From a virus, in IMG/VR virus record IMGVR_UViG_3300006790_000104, positions 1 through 25,292 of that record: a stretch of DNA of 25,292 nt. One strand, 5' to 3'. The notes beneath the pieces are model-generated. The model was not told where the DNA came from. It worked only from the letters and a program-made list of their open reading frames with translations, and did no database searches. Position 1 is the stretch's first letter; every line of letters begins with the position of its first letter. Below, in pieces: positions 7,737 through 16,121 of this stretch. Both the position numbers and the translations under genes were made by a program.

Positions 7737-9218
7737 ATGGCCAACAGCGCAGAAACTAATTGTATTTTATCATTCTTGTTATCTGAATCTAAAAAATGGA
7801 GCCATGTAGACGACGGTGCTGTAGATAGGGAAATAAAAAACCCAAAATTTAAAGCAAAATACGCCAGTAGGGCTAACGTCATTGACGGGATTGTTGCTAA
7901 GACAAAGTATTGGGGGGATTCAATACACGAACAACTCTTAGAGGATTGGGAGGACATAACTGGAATAAGTCCGAACAATATTGGCTCAAAAATCCGAAGT
8001 CCAAACGCAATGTTAGGTGATGATGTTGTAAACATGATTCGCCCCGTTTATACCGAATTTATAAAAAAATACGGTATGCAAAACGAGAAAGCGTGGCGAC
8101 AAACCGCGGGGAAAACAATTGAGAAGCTAGAGGACCAGATTATAAGTATGGTTCCAGACCATATGAAAGATTATGCGTATTCTTGGCTAAACACCCAAAT
8201 CGAGCACGGTGATCTGTTCCCACCCCCAAACGTGGGGGGTCTTCAGGTTCGTGCCAAAAACGCAATTGGTAACGTGGTGAACTGGAACCCTGCTATTGCC
8301 ATTGCAAACGTTTTTGAATTTCTACCAAAAGCCTATGTCTTCTCTGCTCAGAATGGCGACATGTCTGGCTTATCTATTATGAAGGCAATGCGCCGATACT
8401 TCAAAGATACAGGACTAAATTTCGCCAAACGTGTAGACGCTTTAGAAGAGCTGGGTGTATACGGACAAGCAGGCGGAGGGACGATTCTTGATTTAACGGA
8501 AAACCCTCTTCGGGGCTTGTCTTATTATCTAGCTGAAGAGTTAGGACTAGATGGTTTCGATGCCCTAGAAGAGATTGCATTTGTTCCACGATACGGAAAT
8601 AAACCGTTAATCTTTAACCAAGCCGCAGCGTTAGACAGTGTTGCTTTGATGCGTTTCTCTATGTCCGCGTGGAAGATGTATTCTGCGTTATTGAACGGCG
8701 CCCGAAAAGGAAACACCGGCGCGATTGCTGGCTTGTTGGGCTTTTCAGCCCTAACAGCCATACAATCCGGCGGTTCAGCCGCAATCCCTGTGCCACTAGC
8801 CTTACTGCTTGATAAATTAGACCCATCTATTATTGAAGAGTTGGACGAATGGACAGAGGAGTCGCTAGGGTTCAACCTTGCAGGTAAAATGGGCTTGGAC
8901 ATGAAAGAAATGTCCAGACCTTTACCGAGTGTTGCGCTGGGTCTTGGTTATAGCATTGCCACCCAAGATGTTGCTGGTGGTGCAGTAAGAATGGCTACAG
9001 GTGCTGCGGATGTTGCCCACGGCGATGTAGGTCTAGGCTTTACAAACATGCTAGAAGGTCTTTTAGGCGTTGCATTGATTAGTAAGTACCCATTCGCCAA
9101 TGTGTCTACTAAACGCCTTATACAAACGATGAGAACCCAGTTAGAAGAAGATGGTGAGCTTGACCCCGAAGGCTACTTCAATGACTGGATGGTGAACGCA
9201 AAGCTTCGCCAAGAATAA
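7737..9218 (+). CDS. Putative internal virion protein, 493 aa
   Basis: A 493-residue protein starting MANSAETNCILSFLL, with AGGA 9 bases before the ATG. The N-terminal third is charged and helical. Residues about 325-360 (AIAGLLGFSALTAIQSGGSA) and about 395-420 are hydrophobic and glycine-rich, again suggesting membrane interaction. No catalytic motif is evident. It resembles the C-terminal region of very large podovirus internal proteins, which combine helical core-stack and hydrophobic parts. It lies in the same frame as the 830-residue protein upstream, so the pair may be a divided ancestor protein. Confidence in coding is high; role is inferred from position. Confidence 0.55.
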   Translation: MANSAETNCILSFLLSESKKWSHVDDGAVDREIKNPKFKAKYASRANVIDGIVAKTKYWGDSIHEQLLEDWEDITGISPNNIGSKIRSPNAMLGDDVVNMIRPVYTEFIKKYGMQNEKAWRQTAGKTIEKLEDQIISMVPDHMKDYAYSWLNTQIEHGDLFPPPNVGGLQVRAKNAIGNVVNWNPAIAIANVFEFLPKAYVFSAQNGDMSGLSIMKAMRRYFKDTGLNFAKRVDALEELGVYGQAGGGTILDLTENPLRGLSYYLAEELGLDGFDALEEIAFVPRYGNKPLIFNQAAALDSVALMRFSMSAWKMYSALLNGARKGNTGAIAGLLGFSALTAIQSGGSAAIPVPLALLLDKLDPSIIEELDEWTEESLGFNLAGKMGLDMKEMSRPLPSVALGLGYSIATQDVAGGAVRMATGAADVAHGDVGLGFTNMLEGLLGVALISKYPFANVSTKRLIQTMRTQLEEDGELDPEGYFNDWMVNAKLRQE

Positions 9219-9244
9219 GAGAGAAACAATTAAATAGGTGACTT

Positions 9245-9997
9245 ATGGATCTGCGCGAACGCGCGGCTCTGATACTTGCGGCAAGAGATAAGCCAAAGGT
9301 ACAGGCGGCGCATATCGAGCTATGCCGACGTGACCCCATTTACTGGTTCAATACGTTTTGTTGGACGTTTGACCCACGTGTGGAACGAGGTTTAGCTTAT
9401 CTACCCTTTAATTTATACCCGTTCCAAGAAGAGTTTGTCCGAGAGCTTATCCGGTGTATTGAGACAGGTGAGGACGTTTGTATTGAGAAAAGCCGTGATA
9501 TGGGTATGTCGTGGTTGATCATTCTAGCAATGCAGTGGTGCTGGTTGTACAAGGCAGGTTGGGACTTCTTAGTAGGCTCCATCAAAGAGAAAGATGTTTG
9601 TACGGCTACAGATGATCCCTCCACTCTATTTGGAAAACTTCGGTTTAATTACCAACGCCTCCCCATCTGGATGAAACCTAAAAAAGGCATCCAAGATAAA
9701 AAGTTACTGATGCAGAATCTAGACAACAATAATGTTTTATCCGGTGAAGCATCGACCACAACTTTTGGAAGGGGCCCACGTAAAAGGGCGATTCTATTAG
9801 ACGAGTTCTCCTACTGGGACAATCAAGAAGATATTTATGGTGGTCTGGCAAACACCACACGTTGTCGAATTGTTAACGGTACACCGTATGGCGAAGACTC
9901 AGAGTATTATAGAATTTTACACAACCCCCACAATGAACTTTACGAGTTCTCTATGGATATTGAGATGAAGAGAGACAGGGGGGTTATTAGTGCGTAA
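9245..9997 (+). CDS. Terminase large subunit, ATPase part (split gene)
   Basis: A 250-residue protein carrying the packaging ATPase half of a large terminase. Residues 81-90 (EKSRDMGMSW) form the degenerate Walker A motif of this family. Residues 182-187 (AILLDE) are Walker B with the catalytic acid. NGTPYGE at 211-217 is the coupling motif. The ATG is preceded by AGGTGA. Full large terminases are about 450-600 residues and continue into a nuclease domain; this ORF ends just before it, and the nuclease lies immediately downstream in the +1 frame with an 8-base overlap. The last residues (RGVISA) are likely out-of-family. Explanations are a real split, a programmed frameshift at the G6 run, or an indel or sequencing error. 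Confidence 0.88.
   Translation: MDLRERAALILAARDKPKVQAAHIELCRRDPIYWFNTFCWTFDPRVERGLAYLPFNLYPFQEEFVRELIRCIETGEDVCIEKSRDMGMSWLIILAMQWCWLYKAGWDFLVGSIKEKDVCTATDDPSTLFGKLRFNYQRLPIWMKPKKGIQDKKLLMQNLDNNNVLSGEASTTTFGRGPRKRAILLDEFSYWDNQEDIYGGLANTTRCRIVNGTPYGEDSEYYRILHNPHNELYEFSMDIEMKRDRGVISA
9969..9997 (+). other. Frame junction in terminase with G6 run
   Basis: The ATPase frame is open to TAA at 9995-9997. The nuclease frame is open from 9969, just after TGA at 9966-9968. Within this 29-base window lies GGGGGG at 9978-9983. Loss of one G would fuse the two into one terminase of about 530 residues (RDRG joined to LLVRKFTIGWW). The same G6 can act as a Shine-Dalgarno for GTG at 9990, as a G6 at 21803-21808 does for the ATG at 21814. 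Confidence 0.7.
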
Positions 9998-10832
9998 GTT
10001 TACGATTGGCTGGTGGCTACACCCCAACAAAAATAAGGAATGGTATGAACGTGAGAAACGAAGAACCTCTCCAGATATTTTTGCAAGAGATGTTGATATT
10101 AATTACGCATTGTCTGTTAGTGATAGGGTTTTCAGCAATTTTGATAGGAATGTCCATGTAAGTCATGAACGTTTAAAATATGACCCCCACCGTTTTTTAT
10201 ACCGTATTTGGGATTTTGGGAAAACCAACAGTGTTTTATGGGTACAGAAAGACGATCTTGGACGTACTCGTGTACTTTTAGAACGGGTGTTAGGAAAGTA
10301 TAAAGGACAGGGCGAAGATTCTACAATCCTAGACCAAGTTTACATTGCCCAAAGCGACACAGACAAATGGTTTCCTAACGCAAATATTTTTGATATTTGT
10401 GACCCACAAGGGGACGTTGCTGACGGAAAGCCTAATACTTATCTGGATACACTTCGAGATAATGATATTAATCCATATTATGACGTTATCAAGAGTATAG
10501 CCCGTCAAAAAATAACACGTTCTGGAACTGAAGTTATTAAACGTGAGCTTCAGATTACAGTGATGAAACAACCCGCATTATTAATTCAAGCCCCTATGGG
10601 TGATTTTAATGGGTGCCCCTTACTCATTGAGGCCATGCAAGGCGGCCTGATTTATAAAAAAGACACGAAGGGCAACCCAACTGACATTATTAAAGAAAAG
10701 CACCCTTACATGGATGTTGTGGATTGTTTAATTTACTACTACTTACAGACAAGCGGGTTCAGTGGGGAAGACGACGAGGACGTCACGATTGAGTACACGG
10801 GTACGGGAATCAACGATTACCTTGGGTATTAA
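9990..10832 (+). CDS. Terminase large subunit, nuclease part (split gene)
   Basis: A 280-residue protein starting at GTG, 6 bases after a G6 run. It begins at the linker normally joining ATPase and nuclease: FTIGWWLHPNKNKEWYE matches the conserved W-HP-K-WY segment, then ARDVDINY. The RNase H-like nuclease metal-binding acids are visible as Asp75 in WDFG, Asp135/Asp138 in FDICDPQGD, and Asp242/Asp245 in YMDVVD. This domain cuts concatemeric DNA at the start and end of packaging. The frame is +1 relative to the ATPase ORF and overlaps it by 8 bases. All expected nuclease residues are intact, so the protein is probably functional, alone or as part of a frameshift fusion. Confidence 0.85.
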   Translation: MRKFTIGWWLHPNKNKEWYEREKRRTSPDIFARDVDINYALSVSDRVFSNFDRNVHVSHERLKYDPHRFLYRIWDFGKTNSVLWVQKDDLGRTRVLLERVLGKYKGQGEDSTILDQVYIAQSDTDKWFPNANIFDICDPQGDVADGKPNTYLDTLRDNDINPYYDVIKSIARQKITRSGTEVIKRELQITVMKQPALLIQAPMGDFNGCPLLIEAMQGGLIYKKDTKGNPTDIIKEKHPYMDVVDCLIYYYLQTSGFSGEDDEDVTIEYTGTGINDYLGY

Positions 10833-10855
10833 CTAAAAGAAGAGAGACGATTGCG

Positions 10856-12772
10856 ATGATGGAAGCAAACACGCTCGATAAGCGTGGAAATATTGTTGCG
10901 GATTTAACAGATACACAGGCAGATGAGTGTATCGGGTTAATGACGGATCTATGGCGCACATCCACTGAGGATATCCGAGAGTTACTAGAAGACAGTAACA
11001 CCGCATGGGATTATTACCTAAACAATCGTCCCAACGCACAAACGTTTGGAACAACAGCTACAAAGAGGGATAAAAGTGATGTTGAATCACGCAGACGTGG
11101 TTTACGTTTAGGGTTAATTCCTAAGCATACAGACTCTATTATCAGTATGCAGCATAACAACACGTTCCCAATTGATGACCGGTTCTTCCGTGGAACACCT
11201 ATTAATAAATACGCCAAAGAAACACAAGAGTTAGTTGAACAGTATTTGGCCTTAAAAATGGCCGAGGCGAACATTACGGAGAAGTTCCGACAATTACGCC
11301 ATAACTCCTTTCTGGACGGAACAGCTTGTGCGGCGTGCCACTGGAAAACAAACAAACTAAAGAAACAGGTACACGAGCCTAGAAAAATTACGATTAAGAG
11401 TCCGTTTGGTTTTGATGTATCGGTTCCTATTCCTCACTCGTATAAATCATCCACAAAGACCGTTACGGTTTGGGAAGGCACAGACGTCACTCCATTAAAT
11501 TTCAATGATTGGCGTGTAGACCCGAATGCGAAGTCTATGGACGATACGTGGTTTATGACACGCTGGTATGAAGAGGGGCACGCGTTAGAGAAACGTTATC
11601 CCGATCTAGGTAAGGTAAGCTCGTACCACAGTACATTTGATGTGGACGATGAGGGGACACGTAGAGAAGACTCAGGACTGCCCAAACGTCAGACCAGCAT
11701 GTCAAAGGATGCAGAACAGGAAGGAAAGCATAAAGCACTTGTTGTCGCATGTTATAACGACTTCATTCTGGATGGTGAATATTACGAGAACCACTTAGCG
11801 GTTGTTGTGAACGACCAAGACTTAGTATGGTTCGGGCCAAACCCGTATAACCACGGAAAAATACCTTACATTGTTATTCCGTACATCCCATTGTCCAATC
11901 AGATTTACGGACTGAGTGGTGTAAAGCACTCTATACCGTCGGCAGAAGTTGCAGACAAGTTGACGGACAGCATGACGTACAAGGCGGCTTACGATTCCAA
12001 CCCAGCCTTTACGGTGAACATGCGAGACCGGTATTTGAAGAAGCACAACAGTATTCGCTTGAGACCTGGAATTAAGATACCGGTTGATACAGAGAACCCA
12101 TTAAGACCTATTGAGATATCTATGGGCAACGTGGGCACAATGTACTCACTGTTAGAGAAAGCCGAACAGAATATCGAACAAACAATCGGTAGTTCTGATT
12201 ACTTGGTTGGAAACGGCCCTGACTCTGGAAACCGGACAACAGCTTTTGAAGTTGATGCCCGTGTTCAGGGTGGAAACAGTCGTTCTCAAGTCCATATGAT
12301 GCACTTTAACAACATGGCGTTAGAGGCATACATGTATATGGCTTATGAGAATGAGAAGCAGTACATGAGTCGTGAGGTAGAAGTAAACGAGCGAATTATT
12401 CGCCCTATTGACCTTAAGTTAAGCGACTTTAAGTGGGTCATCACGAGTACGGCGGCAACTATGTCTCGAAACCGTCGTTTGGCAAACACCAGAGCGTTTA
12501 TTACAGAGATTCTACCGAACCTGATTAGTACGGGAGTATTGAACACCCCGTATAAAGAAGTAGTGCTCATGGAGGTGAAGCAGCTACTTAGGGACAGTGG
12601 GGAAGCGGAAGCGGACACGATTGTAGACATGTTAAGAGAGGCCGCCGGACAACAAGGCTCCATGATGATGGGCCCAATGGACGCACCACTACAAGGAAAC
12701 ACCGATGGATTACCGTCAGCTAATGTCGCTCCCAATGAGGGAGCAGCAACACCGGATGAAGGAAGCGTATAG
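10856..12772 (+). CDS. Portal protein
   Basis: A 638-residue protein forming the dodecameric ring at the capsid vertex, through which DNA enters and to which the tail attaches. Size, place between terminase and scaffold, and sequence style support this: an N-terminal helical region with IPKHTDSIISMQHN, a wing with W-EGTDVTPLNFNDWRVDP, the segment PYIVIPYIPLSNQIYGLSG, then IEISMGNVGTMYSLLEKAEQNIEQTIG, which fits the stem or tunnel-loop helix region. The C-terminal 40 residues are flexible (Met, Gly, Pro, Asn-rich). Two ATGs are adjacent (10856 and 10859) after an AGAAGAGAGA leader. Its end overlaps the next gene by 68 bases. Confidence 0.88.
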   Translation: MMEANTLDKRGNIVADLTDTQADECIGLMTDLWRTSTEDIRELLEDSNTAWDYYLNNRPNAQTFGTTATKRDKSDVESRRRGLRLGLIPKHTDSIISMQHNNTFPIDDRFFRGTPINKYAKETQELVEQYLALKMAEANITEKFRQLRHNSFLDGTACAACHWKTNKLKKQVHEPRKITIKSPFGFDVSVPIPHSYKSSTKTVTVWEGTDVTPLNFNDWRVDPNAKSMDDTWFMTRWYEEGHALEKRYPDLGKVSSYHSTFDVDDEGTRREDSGLPKRQTSMSKDAEQEGKHKALVVACYNDFILDGEYYENHLAVVVNDQDLVWFGPNPYNHGKIPYIVIPYIPLSNQIYGLSGVKHSIPSAEVADKLTDSMTYKAAYDSNPAFTVNMRDRYLKKHNSIRLRPGIKIPVDTENPLRPIEISMGNVGTMYSLLEKAEQNIEQTIGSSDYLVGNGPDSGNRTTAFEVDARVQGGNSRSQVHMMHFNNMALEAYMYMAYENEKQYMSREVEVNERIIRPIDLKLSDFKWVITSTAATMSRNRRLANTRAFITEILPNLISTGVLNTPYKEVVLMEVKQLLRDSGEAEADTIVDMLREAAGQQGSMMMGPMDAPLQGNTDGLPSANVAPNEGAATPDEGSV

Positions 12773-12965
12773 GGAAGTCAGCCTATTCATCCAAGAGAAC
12801 ACAGACTGGAACCTTGTTATCGAGGAATTTCTATACACCTTAGATGATCCCGACCAAAGTTCCACCCAGTTAGAAGTCAACAAACGAACCTTTATGCGGG
12901 ATGGAATTAATCTTCTAGACCGTGCATTGAGAGAGTATAAGGAAGACGACAACGACGATGAGTGA
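12705..12965 (+). CDS. Small helical protein between portal and scaffold, overlapping both
   Basis: An 86-residue protein starting at an ATG with AAGGA 8 bases upstream, inside the portal gene in another frame (68 shared bases). Its stop overlaps the scaffold start by 8 bases. It is predicted helical (MREQQHRMKEAYREVSLFIQ) and ends in an acidic tail (EYKEDDNDDE). No family is recognised. It could be a small capsid assembly or portal-associated factor. The good ribosome site and double coupling argue that it is real. Confidence 0.65.
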   Translation: MDYRQLMSLPMREQQHRMKEAYREVSLFIQENTDWNLVIEEFLYTLDDPDQSSTQLEVNKRTFMRDGINLLDRALREYKEDDNDDE

Positions 12966-14001
12966 AGAGAGAACAATTGAAGAACGTACACAAGAGTTAT
13001 TAGAAAAACATGGTCTGGTTGATGAAGCGCCAGCGGAGTCACCAGATGAAAACAACCTTGTGCCACTAGACGAACAACAGGAATCTATTGATGAATCTGA
13101 AGAGACTGAAAACAATCCTACAGACAATGAGCATGATTCAGAATATACAGAGCTTAATAGCGAGTATTCAACGGAAGAAGAAACAGAAGAAGAAACCGTG
13201 TCAGAAGATGAGCACGGAGAACAAGAACCTCAACCTACTGATCTAGCACCTATTGAAGAGCGTCTAGGGAACTTAACCAAAGACATCCCGAAGACACAAG
13301 AACAATTAAACCTTGATAACCCTGTTGACAAATACGAAGCGGCTAAGCGCTACATGCGAGACATGGAAATGTCGCTTACTCAAACTAGTCCATTAGAAGG
13401 CCTTGGTGAGTTTTATTATGAAGGCAAGTCCATCTATGAGATGACCGAATCCGAGTTCAATGACGTTATTGAGGAATTACAAAGTAACGCAAACCACTTA
13501 GAAGTTTCTCGGTATTCACAAGCACGAATTGAGGCTACAAAGAAGGCACAAGAGTGGGTAAACAAGAAGACTGAGTTTGAACGAGGTCGTGCCGGACTAG
13601 AGGCACTTCGCCACGAGTCTGAATGGTATGAGGTGGGCAAGCAATGGCGGGACGCACTACCGGAACTTACAGACGATATGGCCAAAGAATTACATGGTTA
13701 TATCAACCAACAATACGTTTCTATGGGCGATGAGTTTACGAAAGTGACTTCAGACAAACAAAAGAAAATCGGAATGATTAACGAAGCATTTGTGAAACTG
13801 CGATTGATGGATCGCATTAAACCACAGGGTGATACCACCCAAGTTGCGGCACCGGATTCAAAGGCGGGAAGCAAGCAACACAAAACAAAATCCAAACCTT
13901 TGACGTTTACAAGAAAGCAAATCGAAACGATGAGTGACGCGGAGTTCAGGAAGTATGAGTCTCAAATTAATGAGGCCATGTCTAAAGGACTCGTAAGTTA
14001 A
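12958..14001 (+). CDS. Scaffolding protein
   Basis: A 347-residue protein located between portal and coat genes. Residues about 20-100 are extremely acidic and low-complexity (runs of E, D, S, T, N). The centre (about 120-290) is helical with coiled-coil character. The C-terminus is basic then helical (KTKSKPLTFTRKQIETMSDAEFR). This matches phage scaffolds, which copolymerise with coat protein inside the procapsid and bind it through a basic C-terminal helix pair before leaving or being degraded. No protease motif is seen. Translation is probably coupled to the upstream 86-residue gene. Confidence 0.8.
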   Translation: MSEERTIEERTQELLEKHGLVDEAPAESPDENNLVPLDEQQESIDESEETENNPTDNEHDSEYTELNSEYSTEEETEEETVSEDEHGEQEPQPTDLAPIEERLGNLTKDIPKTQEQLNLDNPVDKYEAAKRYMRDMEMSLTQTSPLEGLGEFYYEGKSIYEMTESEFNDVIEELQSNANHLEVSRYSQARIEATKKAQEWVNKKTEFERGRAGLEALRHESEWYEVGKQWRDALPELTDDMAKELHGYINQQYVSMGDEFTKVTSDKQKKIGMINEAFVKLRLMDRIKPQGDTTQVAAPDSKAGSKQHKTKSKPLTFTRKQIETMSDAEFRKYESQINEAMSKGLVS

Positions 14002-14067
14002 TTTCAATCTAAAACAACGATTGCCAAACGGTCTAAGTAATTATCGAGAGAAAGAGAGATAGACCTA

Positions 14068-14916
14068 ATGGCTAATGATTTAGTGAATTTTATTCCAGAG
14101 GTTTGGAGCAAAAAATTACAAAAGAACTTTGATGACAATACCGTTTTAAAACCTTTGGTCAATAAAAACTATGAAGGGGAGATTAAAGCAGCCGGTGATA
14201 CCGTCCACATTCGTGGCTTCGATGATATCACCATTGGCGATTACACCAAGTATTCTGAACTGACTCCACAGGATCTAACCGACCCTATGGATGACTTGTT
14301 AATTGACCAACAGAAGTATTTTGCTTTTAACGTTGACGATATCGACAAAGCTCAAGCAGACATCAGTATTCTTGACGGTTACACCAAGCGTGCAGCGGTT
14401 GCGATGGCACAGACTGTGGATAAAGCAATTCACGCTCAATATGCAAATGTTCACGCAAACAACGTTACCGGTACTTCAGGGGCACCTATCACATTAACCA
14501 AAGACAACGTTTATGAGTATTTGGTTGATATGAAGACTCAAATGGATAAAGGCAACGCTCCACGTGGTGCCCGTCATTTGGTAGTCAACCCAGCCGTCGA
14601 GGGCTTACTGGTTAAATCAGATCAGTTTACCCACGCAACCGGCATGGGGGATGACGTTGTGAAGAACGGTTACATCGGTAAAGTTGCAGGATTTAAAGTT
14701 CACTGTAGCACCAACCTGAATACCGTAACCGGTAATACCCCTCTGTTAGCACTCACAAGCGACTTAATTACGTTTGCAATGCAGATTACTAAGACTGAGG
14801 CCGTTCGCCCGTCTAAGCAGTTTGTAACCCTCGTAAAAGGCTTGAATGTTTATGGAATGAAAGTTCCTTCCAAACACAACAAGCAAGGCGCTGTTTTGTG
14901 GGTATCTAACGCGTAA
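14068..14916 (+). CDS. Major capsid (coat) protein, P22-coat-like type
   Basis: A 282-residue protein beginning MANDLVNFIPEVWSKKLQKN. The pattern of the N-terminal arm, NKNYEGEIKAAGDTVHIRGFDDITIGDY, then LLIDQQKYFAFNVDDIDKAQ and the helix AVAMAQTVDKAIH, is characteristic of a group of HK97-fold coat proteins annotated as P22-type. A central segment, RHLVVNPAVEGLLVKSDQF, and C-terminal VRPSKQFVTLVKGLNVYGMKV follow. It lacks the large insertion domain of P22 gp5, being much shorter (P22 is 430 residues). It has its own 66-base leader ending in a GAGAAAGAGAGA purine tract, consistent with heavy translation. Confidence 0.87.
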   Translation: MANDLVNFIPEVWSKKLQKNFDDNTVLKPLVNKNYEGEIKAAGDTVHIRGFDDITIGDYTKYSELTPQDLTDPMDDLLIDQQKYFAFNVDDIDKAQADISILDGYTKRAAVAMAQTVDKAIHAQYANVHANNVTGTSGAPITLTKDNVYEYLVDMKTQMDKGNAPRGARHLVVNPAVEGLLVKSDQFTHATGMGDDVVKNGYIGKVAGFKVHCSTNLNTVTGNTPLLALTSDLITFAMQITKTEAVRPSKQFVTLVKGLNVYGMKVPSKHNKQGAVLWVSNA

Positions 14917-14942
14917 TAACAATTGAATAAGGAGTAGATAGA

Positions 14943-15392
14943 ATGTCTGCTAAAGAAGAGATGGAACGACGTGACCGGAAGCTCGAACAGTACCGAGCAC
15001 AAGGCATGATTAATTCATTTTACTATTGGGAAGTAGTGCATAAGGAAAGCGGCAAGACCGAAATCGTTTCAGGCGATGTGGTCAAGCTGTTTATGAATTA
15101 TGAATATATCGTTACTCCCGTTGGGGAAGCGGAAGCACTAAAAGCGTACTTTAACCCCCAACCCAAAACAGTCGAAGAGGCCCAGCCTAAAGTGGCTGAG
15201 TCCGCGACTGAAACACCTACCGGTACTTCATTTAATCTTGATGAATTTAATAAGTTGACCCAATACAGCGCGTTGGAACAACTTGAGGAGATTAATGATC
15301 CTGCCGTACTTATGTTGTTGTCTTCTGAGGGCCGTATTAAAGCGGTACGAACTGAGGCACAACGCAAACTAGACAACGCCACAGACGCGTAG
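14943..15392 (+). CDS. Hypothetical head-region protein
   Basis: A 149-residue protein with AAGGAG 9 bases before its ATG, directly after the coat gene and before a strong terminator. The N-terminal half contains FYYWEVVHKESGKTEIVSGDVVKLFMNYEYIV, beta-rich and compact. A Pro/Glu/Thr linker (about 75-97) leads to a small helical C-terminal domain (LDEFNKLTQYSALEQLEEI) that resembles repeats found in small capsid-associated proteins. The location suggests a capsid accessory, decoration or head-completion protein; no family is recognised. Confidence 0.55.
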   Translation: MSAKEEMERRDRKLEQYRAQGMINSFYYWEVVHKESGKTEIVSGDVVKLFMNYEYIVTPVGEAEALKAYFNPQPKTVEEAQPKVAESATETPTGTSFNLDEFNKLTQYSALEQLEEINDPAVLMLLSSEGRIKAVRTEAQRKLDNATDA

Positions 15393-15396
15393 TCAC

Positions 15397-15440
15397 AAGA
15401 GGGGCTGTAGACATCACTACGGCCTCTCTTATTTTTTAAA
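15397..15440 (+). terminator. Rho-independent terminator after capsid genes
   Basis: A 14-base-pair stem (15397-15410 with 15417-15430) with two G-U pairs closes a 6-base loop ACATCA and is followed by ATTTTTT. The position behind the coat region parallels the single main terminator after gene 10 in T7-like phages. Read-through probably supplies the tail genes. Confidence 0.88.
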
Positions 15441-15455
15441 CAAGAGGGAGAAAGA

Positions 15456-16121
15456 ATGGCACTCACTTTATTAGACGTTGTGAACTGGGTACGCGGTAAA
15501 ACCGGACACTTAGGTGTCTCTTCCTTTTCACAAAGCAATGAATCTCTTGATAATGTTCGGGACGTGAATGATGCCTATGAGGAACTAATCCAAGAGCTAC
15601 CAACGGATACCCCGTATCTGATGGGCTCTGGTGAGCTCAGCCTTGTGGCACTAACACGAACATACCCTCTTGAGTCTGATGCACTATTACACAATTTAAT
15701 TGACTGGTCTGTAGAGAATGAAACCGAGAATGACTCCCCCGTCAACGTTGCAACCTTTGAGTTTATCAAGCGCACGTATCCTAAATATGACGAAACAACC
15801 GGTAAACCAAAATACATTTACAGGGAGCCAAATCAGACCGACACGGTGGGAGTTTACCCCGTACCGGACAGTCCTTACACCCTTAAGTATTTATACCAAA
15901 AAGACTTCACCTTATTATCTGAACCGACTGACACATTCGCCGTACCCGATCGGTGGCTTCGGTACGTCAAACTCCGTGCCAAACATATGTACGAAAAACG
16001 CCGGAATTATGGGAACCCTGAAGAGACTTATGAGGAAGTACTGGATGCGTTGGCTTTCATACAAGTTCAGTGCTTAGAGAACAATCCACAATACGTATTC
16101 CCAGAGAGATTATTGTCATGA
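15456..16121 (+). CDS. Head-tail adaptor (tail tubular A / gp4-like)
   Basis: A 221-residue protein starting MALTLLDVVNWVRGKTG. Podovirus adaptor proteins that dock beneath the portal share this style: an N-terminal helix, V-DVNDAYEELIQE, then YREPNQTDTVGVYPVPDSPYTLKYLYQKDF, and a helical C-terminus (RWLRYVKLRAKHMYEKRRNYG). The size is close to T7 gp11 (196) and P22 gp4 (166). GGGAG precedes the ATG, and the stop overlaps the next gene as ATGA. Function is inferred from sequence style and the gene order coat, adaptor, nozzle. Confidence 0.75.
   Translation: MALTLLDVVNWVRGKTGHLGVSSFSQSNESLDNVRDVNDAYEELIQELPTDTPYLMGSGELSLVALTRTYPLESDALLHNLIDWSVENETENDSPVNVATFEFIKRTYPKYDETTGKPKYIYREPNQTDTVGVYPVPDSPYTLKYLYQKDFTLLSEPTDTFAVPDRWLRYVKLRAKHMYEKRRNYGNPEETYEEVLDALAFIQVQCLENNPQYVFPERLLS

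Noticed and set aside
9231-9250. TAGGTGACTTATGG as a further SP6-like promoter
   Set aside because: The match stops after AGGTGAC, and AGGTGA is explained as the Shine-Dalgarno of the terminase ATG at 9245.
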